The position numbers and the translations under genes were made by a program. From Actinomadura violacea (GTDB taxonomy: Bacteria; Actinomycetota; Actinomycetes; Streptosporangiales; Streptosporangiaceae), in the NCBI RefSeq assembly GCF_017573465.1, contig NZ_JAGEPF010000053.1:1-57132 (forward strand): a stretch of 57,132 nucleotides of DNA, written 5' to 3'. The notes under the pieces were generated by a model, which was given only the letters and a program-made list of their open reading frames with translations, ran no database searches and was not told where the DNA came from. Shown piece by piece: positions 23,647 through 32,333 of the stretch (within the stretch, counting starts at the first letter, position 1; each line of letters starts with the position of its first letter).

Positions 23647-26429
23647 CCGTCTTCGAGCCGCTGCGGGAGCAGCTGACGGACGCGGCCCGCGCGTTCGGCG
23701 GGGACGCGGTCGCCGGGATCCTGACCGGCATCGTCGACGACGTGGACCGGGCGCTCACCGAGGAGCTGGAGATCTTCCCGGTCTGCCACCACTCGCCGGC
23801 GTCGGCGCTGGCGATGGCGCGGCGGCTGCGCGGCAAGCGGCCGTCGGTGATCTACCTGGAGCTGTGCGAGGACCTCGCGCCGCTGCTGGCGGAGCTGCGC
23901 AACTGCAGGCTGCCGGTCGCGCTGCAGGCGTTCGCGAGCCGCGTCGAGGGGTTCCCGGCGGCGTGGGCGCCGCTGAGCGTCGTCGCGCCGATCACCGAGG
24001 CGTCGGCGGAGTACCAGGCGATCGCGTACGCGCTGGACACGCCGGGCGTGGAGATCGTCCTCGTCGACCGGTCCACCGACCACGTGTTCCAGTGGGAGCC
24101 GCGCGACGCCGCGGCGCGCGCGCCCGGGGAGGGCGAGGAGCCGAAGGAGGCGCTGCACGGCGACGCGGTCGGCATCGAGATCGGCGAGCTGCGGCCCGGC
24201 TTCGCCGAACTGGAGGAGCACCTGCTGCGGCACGGGAAGGTGCGGCACTGGTCGGAATGGTGGGACCAGTACGTCGAGCAGCCGCTCGCGGGCGCCGACC
24301 ACGCCACGTACCGGCAGGTCATGGTGATGATCGGCAGCCTGTTCCGGCGGCTGCGCCCGTCGGAGGCGGCCCGCCGCGAGCGCGACGAGGACCGCGAGCG
24401 GTACATGTGGACGCGGATGCGCGAGCACCTCGCCGCGTCCGGCGCCGACCCGGCCGACTGCCTGTACGTGTGCGGGGCGTTCCACGCGGCGAGCCGCGTC
24501 GAGCAGTTCGGCCTCGCCTCCGACGCGGAACCGTTCGAGATCACCCCCCGGACGGGCACCCGCTGGCAGTACGGGCTGATCCCGTCCAGCCACTCGGCGA
24601 TCGAGGCGCAGTTCGGGCTCGCGCCCGGCTCGGTGTCGATCGCCGCGGCGACGTGGGAGAAGGCCGTCAAGCGCAGCGGCGTGAAGCCGTTCCGGCTGAG
24701 CGGGCAGGCGGGCAAGGCGCCGCGCGGGCGCAAGGCCCTGCCGGTGAAGGGCGGCGCGGCGAAGGACGAGCCGCCCGCCGACCGGCTGTCAGGGTTCCTG
24801 TCCGGCGCGCCCGCCCTGGACGGGCTGGACGAGGCGGAGCTGCTCGGCTGGTGCGTCGACATCGTCCGGCTGGCGCGCCGCAACGGCTACCTCGCCAGCA
24901 CCGCCGACGCGATCGCGGTGTTCGAGACGTCGGTGCTGCTGGCGGGGATGCGCGGCCGGGCGCGCCCGACCCCGTACGACTTCCAGGACGCGGCCGTCAC
25001 CTGCATCGAGAAGGACCGCGTGCCGGGCCGCCGGGACGTGGCGCGGCTCTGCGAGATCCTCCTCGGCGGCGACCGGATCGGCGCGGTCGGCTATGACGCG
25101 CTGCCGCCGCTGGCCCGCGACGTCCACGACCGGCTCCAGCCGCTCGGCCTGGACCTGCAGAAACGGACCGTCCAGCGGGCCCTGCTCGACCTGCACACCG
25201 AGCCGGACCTGCTGCCGTGCTCGGAGCTGCTGTGGATCCTGCGGCGGCTGCTGCCGGACGGCGCGGCCCGGCCGATCATGGGGTCGCGGGAGCTCGGCGA
25301 CCGGCCGATCCAGGAGAGCTGGGACCTCGCGATCGGCCGGCACCAGCGAGCGCTCGTCGAGCTCGGCTACGAGGGCGTCAGCGTCGAGCAGGTGCTGGAG
25401 CAGCGGCTGCGGCGCGCCGCGTGGGGTCCGGACGCGTCCGCGGTGAAGGCGCTGGAGGCGGTCGAGGACGCGGTCCTCTACCTGGGCGGCGGCCGGTTCG
25501 CCGACGAGCTCGGCGCCCGCGCGGTGGAGCTGCTCGCCGCCGAGCGGACCGTGGACGAGGCGCCCGAGGTGGTGCGGCGCATCCGGCGGCTGCTCACGCA
25601 CTACCGCGCCACGGAACCGGTGTTGCCGCGCTGGTGCCAGGCGTTCGTCGTCGAGGGGTACGCGCACTACTGCACGCTGCTGCCGACGGCGTTCGCGGAC
25701 GAGGCGGGCGGCGTCCGGCAGGTCGCGGCGATGCTCGGGTTCCTGTTCGGCATGGAGAGCCTGGCGCTGTCGCTGGGCTGCGACCACGCGCAGCTGGAAC
25801 TGGCCGTCAGGCAGTCGCATCCGGAGGCGCCCGCGAAGGTGGCGCTGCTGTGGGCGGCGAAGGCGCAGCTCGGCCTGTTGACGCGGGACGAGCTGCGCGC
25901 CCGCTGCGACGAGCTGCTCGCCAACCCGCTGGTGGTGCCGTCGTTCCCGCTGTACATGAGCGGGTTCGTGCAGGCGCTCGACCCGGCGCCCGCGCTCGCG
26001 CCGCTGGTGGTGGAGGCGATGTCGAAGGCGTTCGGGCGGCTACCGGACGCGGTGCTGCTGCCGTGGCTGCCGAACCTCGTCGCGACGCTGCGCGAGCACG
26101 CGCGGGAGCTGGTCCCGGCGCTGGTGCGGGAGGCGGCGCGGACGTTCCCGGCGTCGCTGCCGGCGCTGGACGCGTGGACGCCGCCGTGGGAGTCGGCGGC
26201 ACCGGCGCGGCCCGCCGTGCCGGCCGCGTCCGGCCCGGTCGCGGACCTGCTCGCCGCGCACCCGCAGGCCTGCGGCACCGTCGCCGCGCTGCTCGGCCAC
26301 CCGGTCGAGTGGGACGCGCCCGCGGCCCCGGCCAGGGACGCCGAGGTGCGCGGCCTTCTCGAACGGCACCCCGGCACCGCCGAAGCGGTCACCGTCCTGC
26401 TCGCCCCGGCGCTCGTCGCGTCCTGCTAG
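23643..26429 (+). CDS. DUF5682 family protein, MoxR-VWA associated
   Basis: The 928-aa protein begins with the DUF5682 signature: an early FPVCHHSPASALAMARRL segment, IYLELCEDLAPLLAEL, and a later YVCGAFHAAS segment. The N-terminal part (to about 340) resembles the TIKI/TraB-like (EreA/ChaN-related) alpha/beta fold with conserved His and Glu, which suggests metal-dependent hydrolase ancestry. The rest is long and helical, with HEAT-like stretches, and probably binds partners. DUF5682 genes typically sit next to MoxR and VWA genes, and E. coli yehM occupies the comparable position. It starts with a GTG that overlaps the MoxR stop. A strong hairpin at 26434 ends the operon. Confidence 0.85.
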   Translation: MTVFEPLREQLTDAARAFGGDAVAGILTGIVDDVDRALTEELEIFPVCHHSPASALAMARRLRGKRPSVIYLELCEDLAPLLAELRNCRLPVALQAFASRVEGFPAAWAPLSVVAPITEASAEYQAIAYALDTPGVEIVLVDRSTDHVFQWEPRDAAARAPGEGEEPKEALHGDAVGIEIGELRPGFAELEEHLLRHGKVRHWSEWWDQYVEQPLAGADHATYRQVMVMIGSLFRRLRPSEAARRERDEDRERYMWTRMREHLAASGADPADCLYVCGAFHAASRVEQFGLASDAEPFEITPRTGTRWQYGLIPSSHSAIEAQFGLAPGSVSIAAATWEKAVKRSGVKPFRLSGQAGKAPRGRKALPVKGGAAKDEPPADRLSGFLSGAPALDGLDEAELLGWCVDIVRLARRNGYLASTADAIAVFETSVLLAGMRGRARPTPYDFQDAAVTCIEKDRVPGRRDVARLCEILLGGDRIGAVGYDALPPLARDVHDRLQPLGLDLQKRTVQRALLDLHTEPDLLPCSELLWILRRLLPDGAARPIMGSRELGDRPIQESWDLAIGRHQRALVELGYEGVSVEQVLEQRLRRAAWGPDASAVKALEAVEDAVLYLGGGRFADELGARAVELLAAERTVDEAPEVVRRIRRLLTHYRATEPVLPRWCQAFVVEGYAHYCTLLPTAFADEAGGVRQVAAMLGFLFGMESLALSLGCDHAQLELAVRQSHPEAPAKVALLWAAKAQLGLLTRDELRARCDELLANPLVVPSFPLYMSGFVQALDPAPALAPLVVEAMSKAFGRLPDAVLLPWLPNLVATLREHARELVPALVREAARTFPASLPALDAWTPPWESAAPARPAVPAASGPVADLLAAHPQACGTVAALLGHPVEWDAPAAPARDAEVRGLLERHPGTAEAVTVLLAPALVASC

Positions 26430-26433
26430 CGGG

Positions 26434-26468
26434 TCCGAGGGCGGCGGCACCGCGCCGCCGCCCTCGGA
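26434..26468 (+). terminator. Hairpin terminator of the MoxR-VWA operon
   Basis: A perfect 15-bp stem (TCCGAGGGCGGCGGC at 26434-26448 with its complement at 26454-26468) has a five-base loop and lies four bases after the DUF5682 stop. There is no T tract, as is common for actinomycete terminators. Confidence 0.75.
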
Positions 26469-26475
26469 CACCGGC

Positions 26476-26519
26476 GGGCGTGCTGCGGCGGATCTCGGGC
26501 GTGTTGTGGCGGATCTTGG
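26476..26519. repeat. Two-copy 21-base direct repeat
   Basis: GGGCGTGCTGCGGCGGATCT at 26476 recurs with C-to-T changes at 26497 (GGGCGTGTTGTGGCGGATCT). The period is 21 bases, two helical turns, so a tandem operator is possible. It lies between the operon terminator and the next gene. Confidence 0.5.
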
Positions 26520-26696
26520 ACTGACGGTGACGGGCCGCAGCGTGGCACAGGGCCCTTGCGCGCATGCAAGCGACGGTGACTGCCCACCGCTCCCTGCGTA
26601 AGAGTGTCTGTCGTGTGAGCGGCGTCATGGCGCTCGAAGGCCGTGGCCCCTCGCGCGTTCCACGTCCACAGCCGACTCCCACCAGGCCGAGAGCAC

Positions 26697-27260
26697 ATGT
26701 TCGCTTACAGCCCGACACGGAGACGTGAAGCCGTCGCTGCCATGAACGCCACCGACGCGGGGACGCCCGCGCTCCTCCCGGCGCCCTCCCCCGCCCCCTC
26801 CCTGGAGCTCGGGAGCACCGCCGCCCGCAACGGGACCGCCGCCGGGCGGCTGCTCGGCGAGATCGAGCTCGCCGCCACGCCCGCCGCGGTCCGGCTCGCC
26901 CGCACCTACGTGCGGGAGCTGGTCGGGCAGTGCTTCGGCGCGGGCCGGTCCGAGCTGGCCGACCTGGAGCTGCTGACCAGCGAGGCGATGACGGAGTCGG
27001 TCCTGCGGTCGCGGCCGCGCCGGGACGGCACCGTGACCGTGGCCGTGGTGCACCTCGACCGGTTCGTCCGGGTGGAGATCACCGACGGCGGCGCCCGGCC
27101 GGGCCCGCCGCGGACGCCCGACGACCAGTTCTCCGCCGGAGGCCGGGGCCGGGTGCTGATGCAGGCGCTCGCCGCCGACCAGGGCTGCCACCGCAACCGC
27201 AGCGGGACGTGCACGTCGTGGTTCGGGGTGCCGGTCGGGGAGCGCTGGAGGCGCCCGTGA
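26697..27260 (+). CDS. GHKL-fold anti-sigma-type ATP-binding protein, degenerate N-box
   Basis: The 187-aa protein has the HATPase_c fold of actinomycete RsbW-like proteins: a helix (AAVRLARTYVRELV), an N-box region LELLTSEAMTES, the G1 box EITDGGARPG, and GRGRVLMQALA as the G2 region. The N-box asparagine that binds magnesium is missing, so kinase activity is doubtful; nucleotide binding or partner sequestration may remain. The ATG at 26697 follows GAGAG; 26742 is an alternative. The stop shares one base with the next ATG, coupling it to the methyltransferase. Confidence 0.75.
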   Translation: MFAYSPTRRREAVAAMNATDAGTPALLPAPSPAPSLELGSTAARNGTAAGRLLGEIELAATPAAVRLARTYVRELVGQCFGAGRSELADLELLTSEAMTESVLRSRPRRDGTVTVAVVHLDRFVRVEITDGGARPGPPRTPDDQFSAGGRGRVLMQALAADQGCHRNRSGTCTSWFGVPVGERWRRP

Positions 27261-28081
27261 TGGCGGGGCCGGTGCAGAGCCTCAGCCGGTGGGCGGAGGT
27301 CGGCGACGAGGAGGCCGGCGCCGCGGCGGCGCCCCTGGGCGCGCCGAGCACCGCCCGCATGTACGACTACTTCCTCGGCGGCAAGGACAACTACGCGGCC
27401 GACCGGGAGATGGCGGAGCAGGCGCTCGAGCGGGCGCCGGTCGTCGCGCGGCTCGCCCAGGTGAACAGGGGCTTCCTGGAGTACGCCGCCGCGCTGCTCG
27501 CCGAGGCGGGGCTGCGGCAGTTCGTGGACGTCGGGTGCGGGCTGCCCGCGGAGCGCAACGTCGGCGACGTCGTCCGGCGCGTCGAGCCGTCCTGCCGGAT
27601 CGCCTACGTCGACAACGACCCGCTCGTCCTCGTGCACGCGCGGGCGCTGCTGGCGACGGGCCGCGGCACCGGCGCGTTCGGCGGGGACGTCCGTGTCCCC
27701 GGGGCGCTGCTCGGCCATCCGGGGCTGCGCCGGCTGATCGACTTCGGCCGGCCGGTCGCGCTGCTGCTGCTCGGCGTGCTGGACTTCGTCGCGGACGCCG
27801 ACGACCCGCGCGGGATCGTCCGGACGCTGCTGGACGGGCTGCCCGCCGGCAGCCACATGGTGATCACGCACACCGCGCGGACGCCGGAGCTGGAGTCGCT
27901 GGCGGCGACGGCGCGCCGCGCCGGGCTGGCGTTCACGCCGCGGGACCGCGCGGAGATCGCGGAGATCTGCGCGCCACTGGAGCCGGCGGGCCCGTACCCG
28001 GCGGCGCTGCCGCTCGCGGACGCCGTGAGCGCGGACGGCCCGCTGCCGCTCGTCGGCTGCATCGGGCGCAAACCGGTCTGA
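27260..28081 (+). CDS. SAM-dependent methyltransferase, DUF574 type
   Basis: The 273-aa protein starts near the family signature PSTARMYDYFLGGKDNYAAD, typical of actinomycete DUF574 methyltransferases. The SAM-binding motif is modified to FVDVGCGLPAERNVG, followed by the acidic strand end IAYVDNDPLVL and LLLLGVLDFVAD. The substrate is unknown. Many copies occur in Actinomadura and Streptomyces, often next to HATPase or HTH genes, as here. GGAGG eight bases upstream supports ATG 27260; GTG at 27257 is also possible. Confidence 0.88.
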   Translation: MAGPVQSLSRWAEVGDEEAGAAAAPLGAPSTARMYDYFLGGKDNYAADREMAEQALERAPVVARLAQVNRGFLEYAAALLAEAGLRQFVDVGCGLPAERNVGDVVRRVEPSCRIAYVDNDPLVLVHARALLATGRGTGAFGGDVRVPGALLGHPGLRRLIDFGRPVALLLLGVLDFVADADDPRGIVRTLLDGLPAGSHMVITHTARTPELESLAATARRAGLAFTPRDRAEIAEICAPLEPAGPYPAALPLADAVSADGPLPLVGCIGRKPV

Positions 28082-28227
28082 TGCCCGCCACCCTCGCCCG
28101 CGGGGCCGCGCCCGTTCACGACGCCGCCCTCGTCCGCCGGGCCGCCGCATATCGGCGGGAACCGTCCTCACCGCCGCGCCCTTCGCTACGATCGGGGAGT
28201 CGAGAACTGCCGGCTCTAGGGCGAGTG

Positions 28228-29274
28228 ATGACAGCGGACGGCGAGCCGAAGTCCCTCTCGGAAATCACCCGGGACATGGGCCTGAACATGTCCGACGTGG
28301 CCGCGTTCTCGGGGCTCGACGAGAGCACGGTGTTCCGGCTGTGGGACAACGCGGAATGGCTCGACCGGGTCAGCGGGCGGTCCCTGCAGAGCCTGATGTC
28401 GTCCATTCCGGGAATCGCGGAGTACTCCCGGGCGCACGCGATTCGCAAGCGGCTGGACGGGCTCGTCTCCGATCTGGGCGCGGAGGGCCTCGCCGTCGAT
28501 CTGAACGCGCTCGAAGGGTCCGCGGTGCCGCAGCCGCTGCTGCTGAACGCGCTGGAGGCGGGGCTGCGCATCGTCCGGGGCGAGGCGAACCAGCGGACGT
28601 CGTCGTTCATCGCCCGGTTCTGGGGCCGCGAGCCCGACACGGCGCTGACGGCGCTCTACTCCACCGAGCGCGGGCACGGGCTGCTCGCCGACCCCGCCCC
28701 GCTCTTCGAGTCGTCGGTCGACCTGGCGCCGAAGCTGAACCGCAAGACCTACTCCTTCCATTCCATCCTGGCCCTGAACATCCTCACCCACCAGGTCAGC
28801 AAGGTGACCGGCGCGCTGGACGCCGACCTCGGCTTCGAGGTGCCGGGCCGGCAGACCGCGTTCATGATGCGCGGCGTGGTGATGGGCTCGCTGATCAGTT
28901 CCGGCGACATCGAACTCGCCGAGCGGTACCGGCGGGAACTGGACGCGACGCCGGTGTACGCCGCGCTCGAGGAATGGTCGTTCCCGACCTACATGCGGGA
29001 CGGCCGGATCAGCTCCGATTTCACGCTGCCGAGCTCCCTCTCGCTGCGCAACACCGCGAACGAGGTGCTGCGCGAGATCGCCGACTACAACGACGCGTAC
29101 GTGTACTACCTGGCGTCGACGTACATTCCGCTGGCGCTGAAACGCGATCCCGCGTTCGGCGGCCGGCGCGCCGAGCTGACGGACGCGCTCGAGCTGCGCG
29201 CCGCCGACTGCGATGACCGGAGGGTCAGAGAGACGTGCAACACCCTGGTGCGGCGGCTGAAAGAGCTGCCATAG
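28228..29274 (+). CDS. HTH-containing protein of unknown family
   Basis: The 348-aa protein begins with a short helix-turn-helix-like region (LSEITRDMGLNMSDVAAFSG followed by DESTVFRLWDN), similar to Xre/LacI-like DNA-binding heads. The rest is a helical domain with no recognised motif except a conserved-looking AYVYYLASTYIPLALKRDP segment. It may be a one-component regulator. AGGGCGAGTG precedes ATG 28228, and a TACGAT box at 28187-28192 could be its -10. It lies in a methyltransferase-rich stretch but has no overlap with its neighbours. Confidence 0.6.
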   Translation: MTADGEPKSLSEITRDMGLNMSDVAAFSGLDESTVFRLWDNAEWLDRVSGRSLQSLMSSIPGIAEYSRAHAIRKRLDGLVSDLGAEGLAVDLNALEGSAVPQPLLLNALEAGLRIVRGEANQRTSSFIARFWGREPDTALTALYSTERGHGLLADPAPLFESSVDLAPKLNRKTYSFHSILALNILTHQVSKVTGALDADLGFEVPGRQTAFMMRGVVMGSLISSGDIELAERYRRELDATPVYAALEEWSFPTYMRDGRISSDFTLPSSLSLRNTANEVLREIADYNDAYVYYLASTYIPLALKRDPAFGGRRAELTDALELRAADCDDRRVRETCNTLVRRLKELP

Positions 29275-29373
29275 CGGGTGCTGCGTTCTCGGGGGTGCCG
29301 CGCGGGGCAAAGGCCGCGCAGTGCAGGTCGTTGAGGTGAAAGGCCCGCGAGCGGGCCGGGGAATGGGGAGCCG

Positions 29374-30141
29374 GTGGAAGAGACGGCGGAAGCCATCGCG
29401 AATCTCACCAGGGAGCGGTGGGAGGCCAACGCGGACTACTGGGTGAAGGTGATCAGGGAGGGCCGCGACCGGTACCGCACCGAGCTCACCGACGCCGCGA
29501 TGCTGGACGCGGTCGGGCCGTGCGCGGGGCTGCGGGTGCTGGACGCCGGCTGCGGCGAGGGCTACATCGCGCGGACGCTGGCCGCCCGCGGCGCCGAGGT
29601 GGTCGGCGTGGACGCCTGCCAGGGCCTGATCGACGCGGCGTCGGCGGTGCCGGCGGGCGGTGGCGCGGGCTCGGTGTCGTTCACGCGGGCCAGCGTGGAC
29701 GCGCTGCCGGTGGAGGACGGCGGGTTCGACCTGGTCGTCTGCAACCACCTGTTCAGCCACCTGCAGGACCCGTCACGCGCGATCGCGGAGTTCGGCCGGG
29801 TGCTGAAGAGCGGCGGCCGGCTGGTGTCGCTGACCCTGCATCCGTGCTTCTACGTGGAGAACTCCGAGCACGGCGCGACCGACAGCGTGCCCGCGGCGCG
29901 GTACTTCGCGTCCCGGGGCGTCGACCAGCGGTTCCTGGTCGACGGCCTGGAGTCGCCGTCGATGATCACGTCGTGGCTCCGGCCCCTGGAGTTCTACTCT
30001 GGAACGCTCCGAGACAACGGTTTCGTCATCGCGGACCTCCGCGAGCCGCATCCGACGCCGGAGCAGCTGCGCGACGACCCGTGGTGGCGCGAGGGCTTCC
30101 CCACGGCCCTGTTCATGCTCCTGATCGCGGAGCGCCGCTAG
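29374..30141 (+). CDS. Class I SAM-dependent methyltransferase
   Basis: The 255-aa protein has motif I VLDAGCGEGYIAR at about 52-64, the acidic end of strand 2 VVGVDACQG, and the motif IV region LVVCNHLFSHLQDP. The fold is UbiE/Methyltransf_11-like. The substrate is unknown; small molecules are usual for this group. A GGGGAG at 29365-29370 supports the GTG start at 29374. It lies ten bases from the next methyltransferase gene. Confidence 0.9.
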   Translation: MEETAEAIANLTRERWEANADYWVKVIREGRDRYRTELTDAAMLDAVGPCAGLRVLDAGCGEGYIARTLAARGAEVVGVDACQGLIDAASAVPAGGGAGSVSFTRASVDALPVEDGGFDLVVCNHLFSHLQDPSRAIAEFGRVLKSGGRLVSLTLHPCFYVENSEHGATDSVPAARYFASRGVDQRFLVDGLESPSMITSWLRPLEFYSGTLRDNGFVIADLREPHPTPEQLRDDPWWREGFPTALFMLLIAERR

Positions 30142-30150
30142 GGTCGTGGC

Positions 30151-30762
30151 ATGGAATCCGGTGAGGACGGGGTGCCGGCGGCGCTGGCCGGGCACCCCGA
30201 CAGGCTCCGGTGGAACGCCAAGTACGAGAGCGCTCCCGAGCCGTCGTTCGCGCCGCACCCGCTGGCCGTCCACGCGCTCGACGGCCCGCTGCCGGACGGT
30301 CCCGTCCTGGACCTGGCGTGCGGGACGGCCGGGTCGGCGCTGCTGGCCGCGGGGGCGGGGCGGCACGTCACCGCCGTGGACGTCTCGGAGGTGGCGCTCG
30401 GGCGGCTCGGCGCGGAGGCGCGCCGCCGCGGGCTGGACGGGCTGATCACGCTCGTCCAGGACGATCTCGGCGCGTGGCGGCCCGGGACGGCGTCGTACGC
30501 GCTCGTGCTGTGCACCGGCTTCTGGGACCGGGAGGTGTTCCGGCGGGCCGCCGGCGCCGTCGTCCCCGGCGGGCTGCTGGCCTGGGAGGCGTTCACGACG
30601 GAGGCGCGGCGCGTCCGCGACGCGCTGCCGGCCGAGTGGTGCCTCGGCGAGTGCGAGCCCGCGTCGCTGCTGGACGGCGCCTTCACCGTGCTGGAGCAGG
30701 TCGACCTGCCGGACGGCCAGAAGCGGCGTTTGCTCGCCCGGGGGCCCGCGGCAGTATCCTGA
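30151..30762 (+). CDS. Class I SAM-dependent methyltransferase, TehB-like
   Basis: The 203-aa protein has motif I PVLDLACGTAGSALLAAGAG at about 51-70, then VTAVDVSEVAL, and a post-motif region ALVLCTGFWDREVF. The compact form resembles TehB and thiopurine-type methyltransferases. A TAGGGT box at 30139-30144, six bases before the ATG and overlapping the upstream stop, would allow a leaderless transcript independent of the upstream gene. Otherwise it is co-transcribed. The substrate is unknown. Confidence 0.87.
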   Translation: MESGEDGVPAALAGHPDRLRWNAKYESAPEPSFAPHPLAVHALDGPLPDGPVLDLACGTAGSALLAAGAGRHVTAVDVSEVALGRLGAEARRRGLDGLITLVQDDLGAWRPGTASYALVLCTGFWDREVFRRAAGAVVPGGLLAWEAFTTEARRVRDALPAEWCLGECEPASLLDGAFTVLEQVDLPDGQKRRLLARGPAAVS

Positions 30763-30783
30763 CCAGTCCCTGTGTCCTGAAGA

Positions 30784-30802
30784 GCCCGCCCCCGGGGCGG
30801 GC
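30784..30802 (+). terminator. Hairpin after the methyltransferase pair
   Basis: GCCCGCC and GGCGGGC form a seven-bp stem around CCCGG, extended by flanking GAAGAGC/GCTCTTC-like bases at 30779-30822. There is no T tract. It is probably a terminator between this gene and the FKBP gene. Confidence 0.45.
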
Positions 30803-30946
30803 CCCTGCCGGGAGCGCTCTTCCACGACGAGTGACCGGTAGATTGCAGGTCGGCCTCCTTTGCTCGGTTTTCACGCTGTTCTTAGGCCGGGGCTGGAAGG
30901 GTGGTCACTTTCGTGATGTCGTCGACCCCGGAGCGAGTGAGGAACC

Positions 30947-32068
30947 ATGGCCGAGGATGACAAGCCGGCGGTCAAGGCGAAGATCCCTAACGCCAAGAAC
31001 ATCCGCAGCCCGGAGTTCACCCCGCACGGGATCAGCGCCGGGCGCGGCAGCGGGCTGAACCGGCCGTCCGCGCTGACGGCCGCCCAGGCCCGCAAGCGGC
31101 GGATCGCGACGATCGCCGGGATCGTGGTGGCCGTGCTCGCCATCGCCGGCGGCGTCACCTACTACGTGACGCGCCCCGGGCCGAAGATCGAGGTGTCCGG
31201 CAAGTTCGGGGCCGAGTCGAAGGTGAAGATCCCGACCAAGCTCGCGCCGAGCAAGGGCCTGAAGTCCCGGACGCTGATCAAGGGCAGCGGCCCCGCGATC
31301 GCCGACGGCGACACGATGTTCGTGCAGTACTCCTTCTACCAGTGGGCGAAGCAGACCGACGCCGACGACTCCCGGAAGAAGAGCACCAGCAAGAAGATCG
31401 GCTCGTCCTACGAGCAGGGGCAGCAGGCGCAGGCGCTCACCGTCGGCAAGAGCGGCGTCAAGGGCCTCGACAAGGGCCTGCTCGGCAAGACCGCCGGCAG
31501 CCGGGTGCTCGTGGAGGTCCCGCCGTCGATGGGCTTCGGCGACCAGGGCTCGCAGCTCGGCCTCGGCAAGAACGACTCGGTCGTGTTCGTCGTGGACGTC
31601 CAGGCGGTCGTGAAGAAGAACGCCGGCCCGCAGGGCGCCCCGCAGAAGCTGGACGACAAGAGCCTGCCGAAGGTCGAGGACCAGGGCGCCGGCAAGGCGC
31701 CCAAGGTGACCGTCCCGAAGACGGACGCGCCGTCGAAGCTGCAGGCCAAGACCCTCGTCCAGGGCACCGGACCGGCGCTGGCCAAGGGCGACGACGCGGT
31801 CGTCAACTACCAGGGCCAGATCTGGAAGGGCGGCAAGGTCTTCGACTCCAGCTTCAAGAACGGCCAGCCGGCGATGTTCCCGATCGGCGTCGGCAAGACC
31901 GTCCCGGGCTTCGACAAGGGCCTGACCGGCGCGAAGGTCGGCAGCCGGGTGCTGCTGGTGCTGCCGCCGGCCGAGGGCTACGGCAAGAACGGCAACGCGC
32001 AGGCCGGGATCAAGGGCACCGACACCCTGGTGTTCGTGGTGGACATCCTGGCCAAGGTGCAGAAGTGA
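30947..32068 (+). CDS. Membrane-anchored protein with two FKBP-type prolyl isomerase domains
   Basis: The 373-aa protein has a cytoplasmic N-terminus, one membrane helix (about 48-72, IATIAGIVVAVLAIAGGVTYY) and two external FKBP domains (about 97-220 and 265-373). The second domain has the classic core (VNYQGQIWKGGKVFDSSF, VPGFDKGLTGAKVGSR, LPPAEGYGKNG). The first is more divergent, lacks the FDSS motif and may have chaperone rather than isomerase activity. It probably assists folding of exported proteins. A penicillin-binding protein gene lies downstream, but a 265-base gap with hairpins separates them. Confidence 0.92.
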   Translation: MAEDDKPAVKAKIPNAKNIRSPEFTPHGISAGRGSGLNRPSALTAAQARKRRIATIAGIVVAVLAIAGGVTYYVTRPGPKIEVSGKFGAESKVKIPTKLAPSKGLKSRTLIKGSGPAIADGDTMFVQYSFYQWAKQTDADDSRKKSTSKKIGSSYEQGQQAQALTVGKSGVKGLDKGLLGKTAGSRVLVEVPPSMGFGDQGSQLGLGKNDSVVFVVDVQAVVKKNAGPQGAPQKLDDKSLPKVEDQGAGKAPKVTVPKTDAPSKLQAKTLVQGTGPALAKGDDAVVNYQGQIWKGGKVFDSSFKNGQPAMFPIGVGKTVPGFDKGLTGAKVGSRVLLVLPPAEGYGKNGNAQAGIKGTDTLVFVVDILAKVQK

Positions 32069-32103
32069 CCGCGCGCGCCGCGTGACGGCGCGCGGGCGGA
32101 GAC

Positions 32104-32139
32104 GAGCGGCGGGCGCCCTGGCCGGGGCTCCCGCCGCTC
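32104..32139 (+). terminator. Terminator after the FKBP gene
   Basis: GAGCGGCGGG at 32104-32113 and CCCGCCGCTC at 32130-32139 form a ten-bp stem. A second smaller hairpin (CGCGCGCCG/CGGCGCGCG) lies just after the stop near 32073-32094. The rest of the gap to 32333 holds no gene that I can see. Confidence 0.6.
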
Positions 32140-32333
32140 GGCGTTCGCGGCCCGGTCCCGCGGCCGCGGCGGCCCGCCGCCGCGGAGTTCCCGGCGGGGC
32201 TGCGACGACCGTCACGTCAACCCGGAGGGCCCGTGGACCGTCAACCTAACGGGAACCCAAGGATGCGCATTGGGCGGCCCATGGCATGGATCCCCTCAGG
32301 TATCGTCGGTAACGCAATAATCACGGGGGGCTT

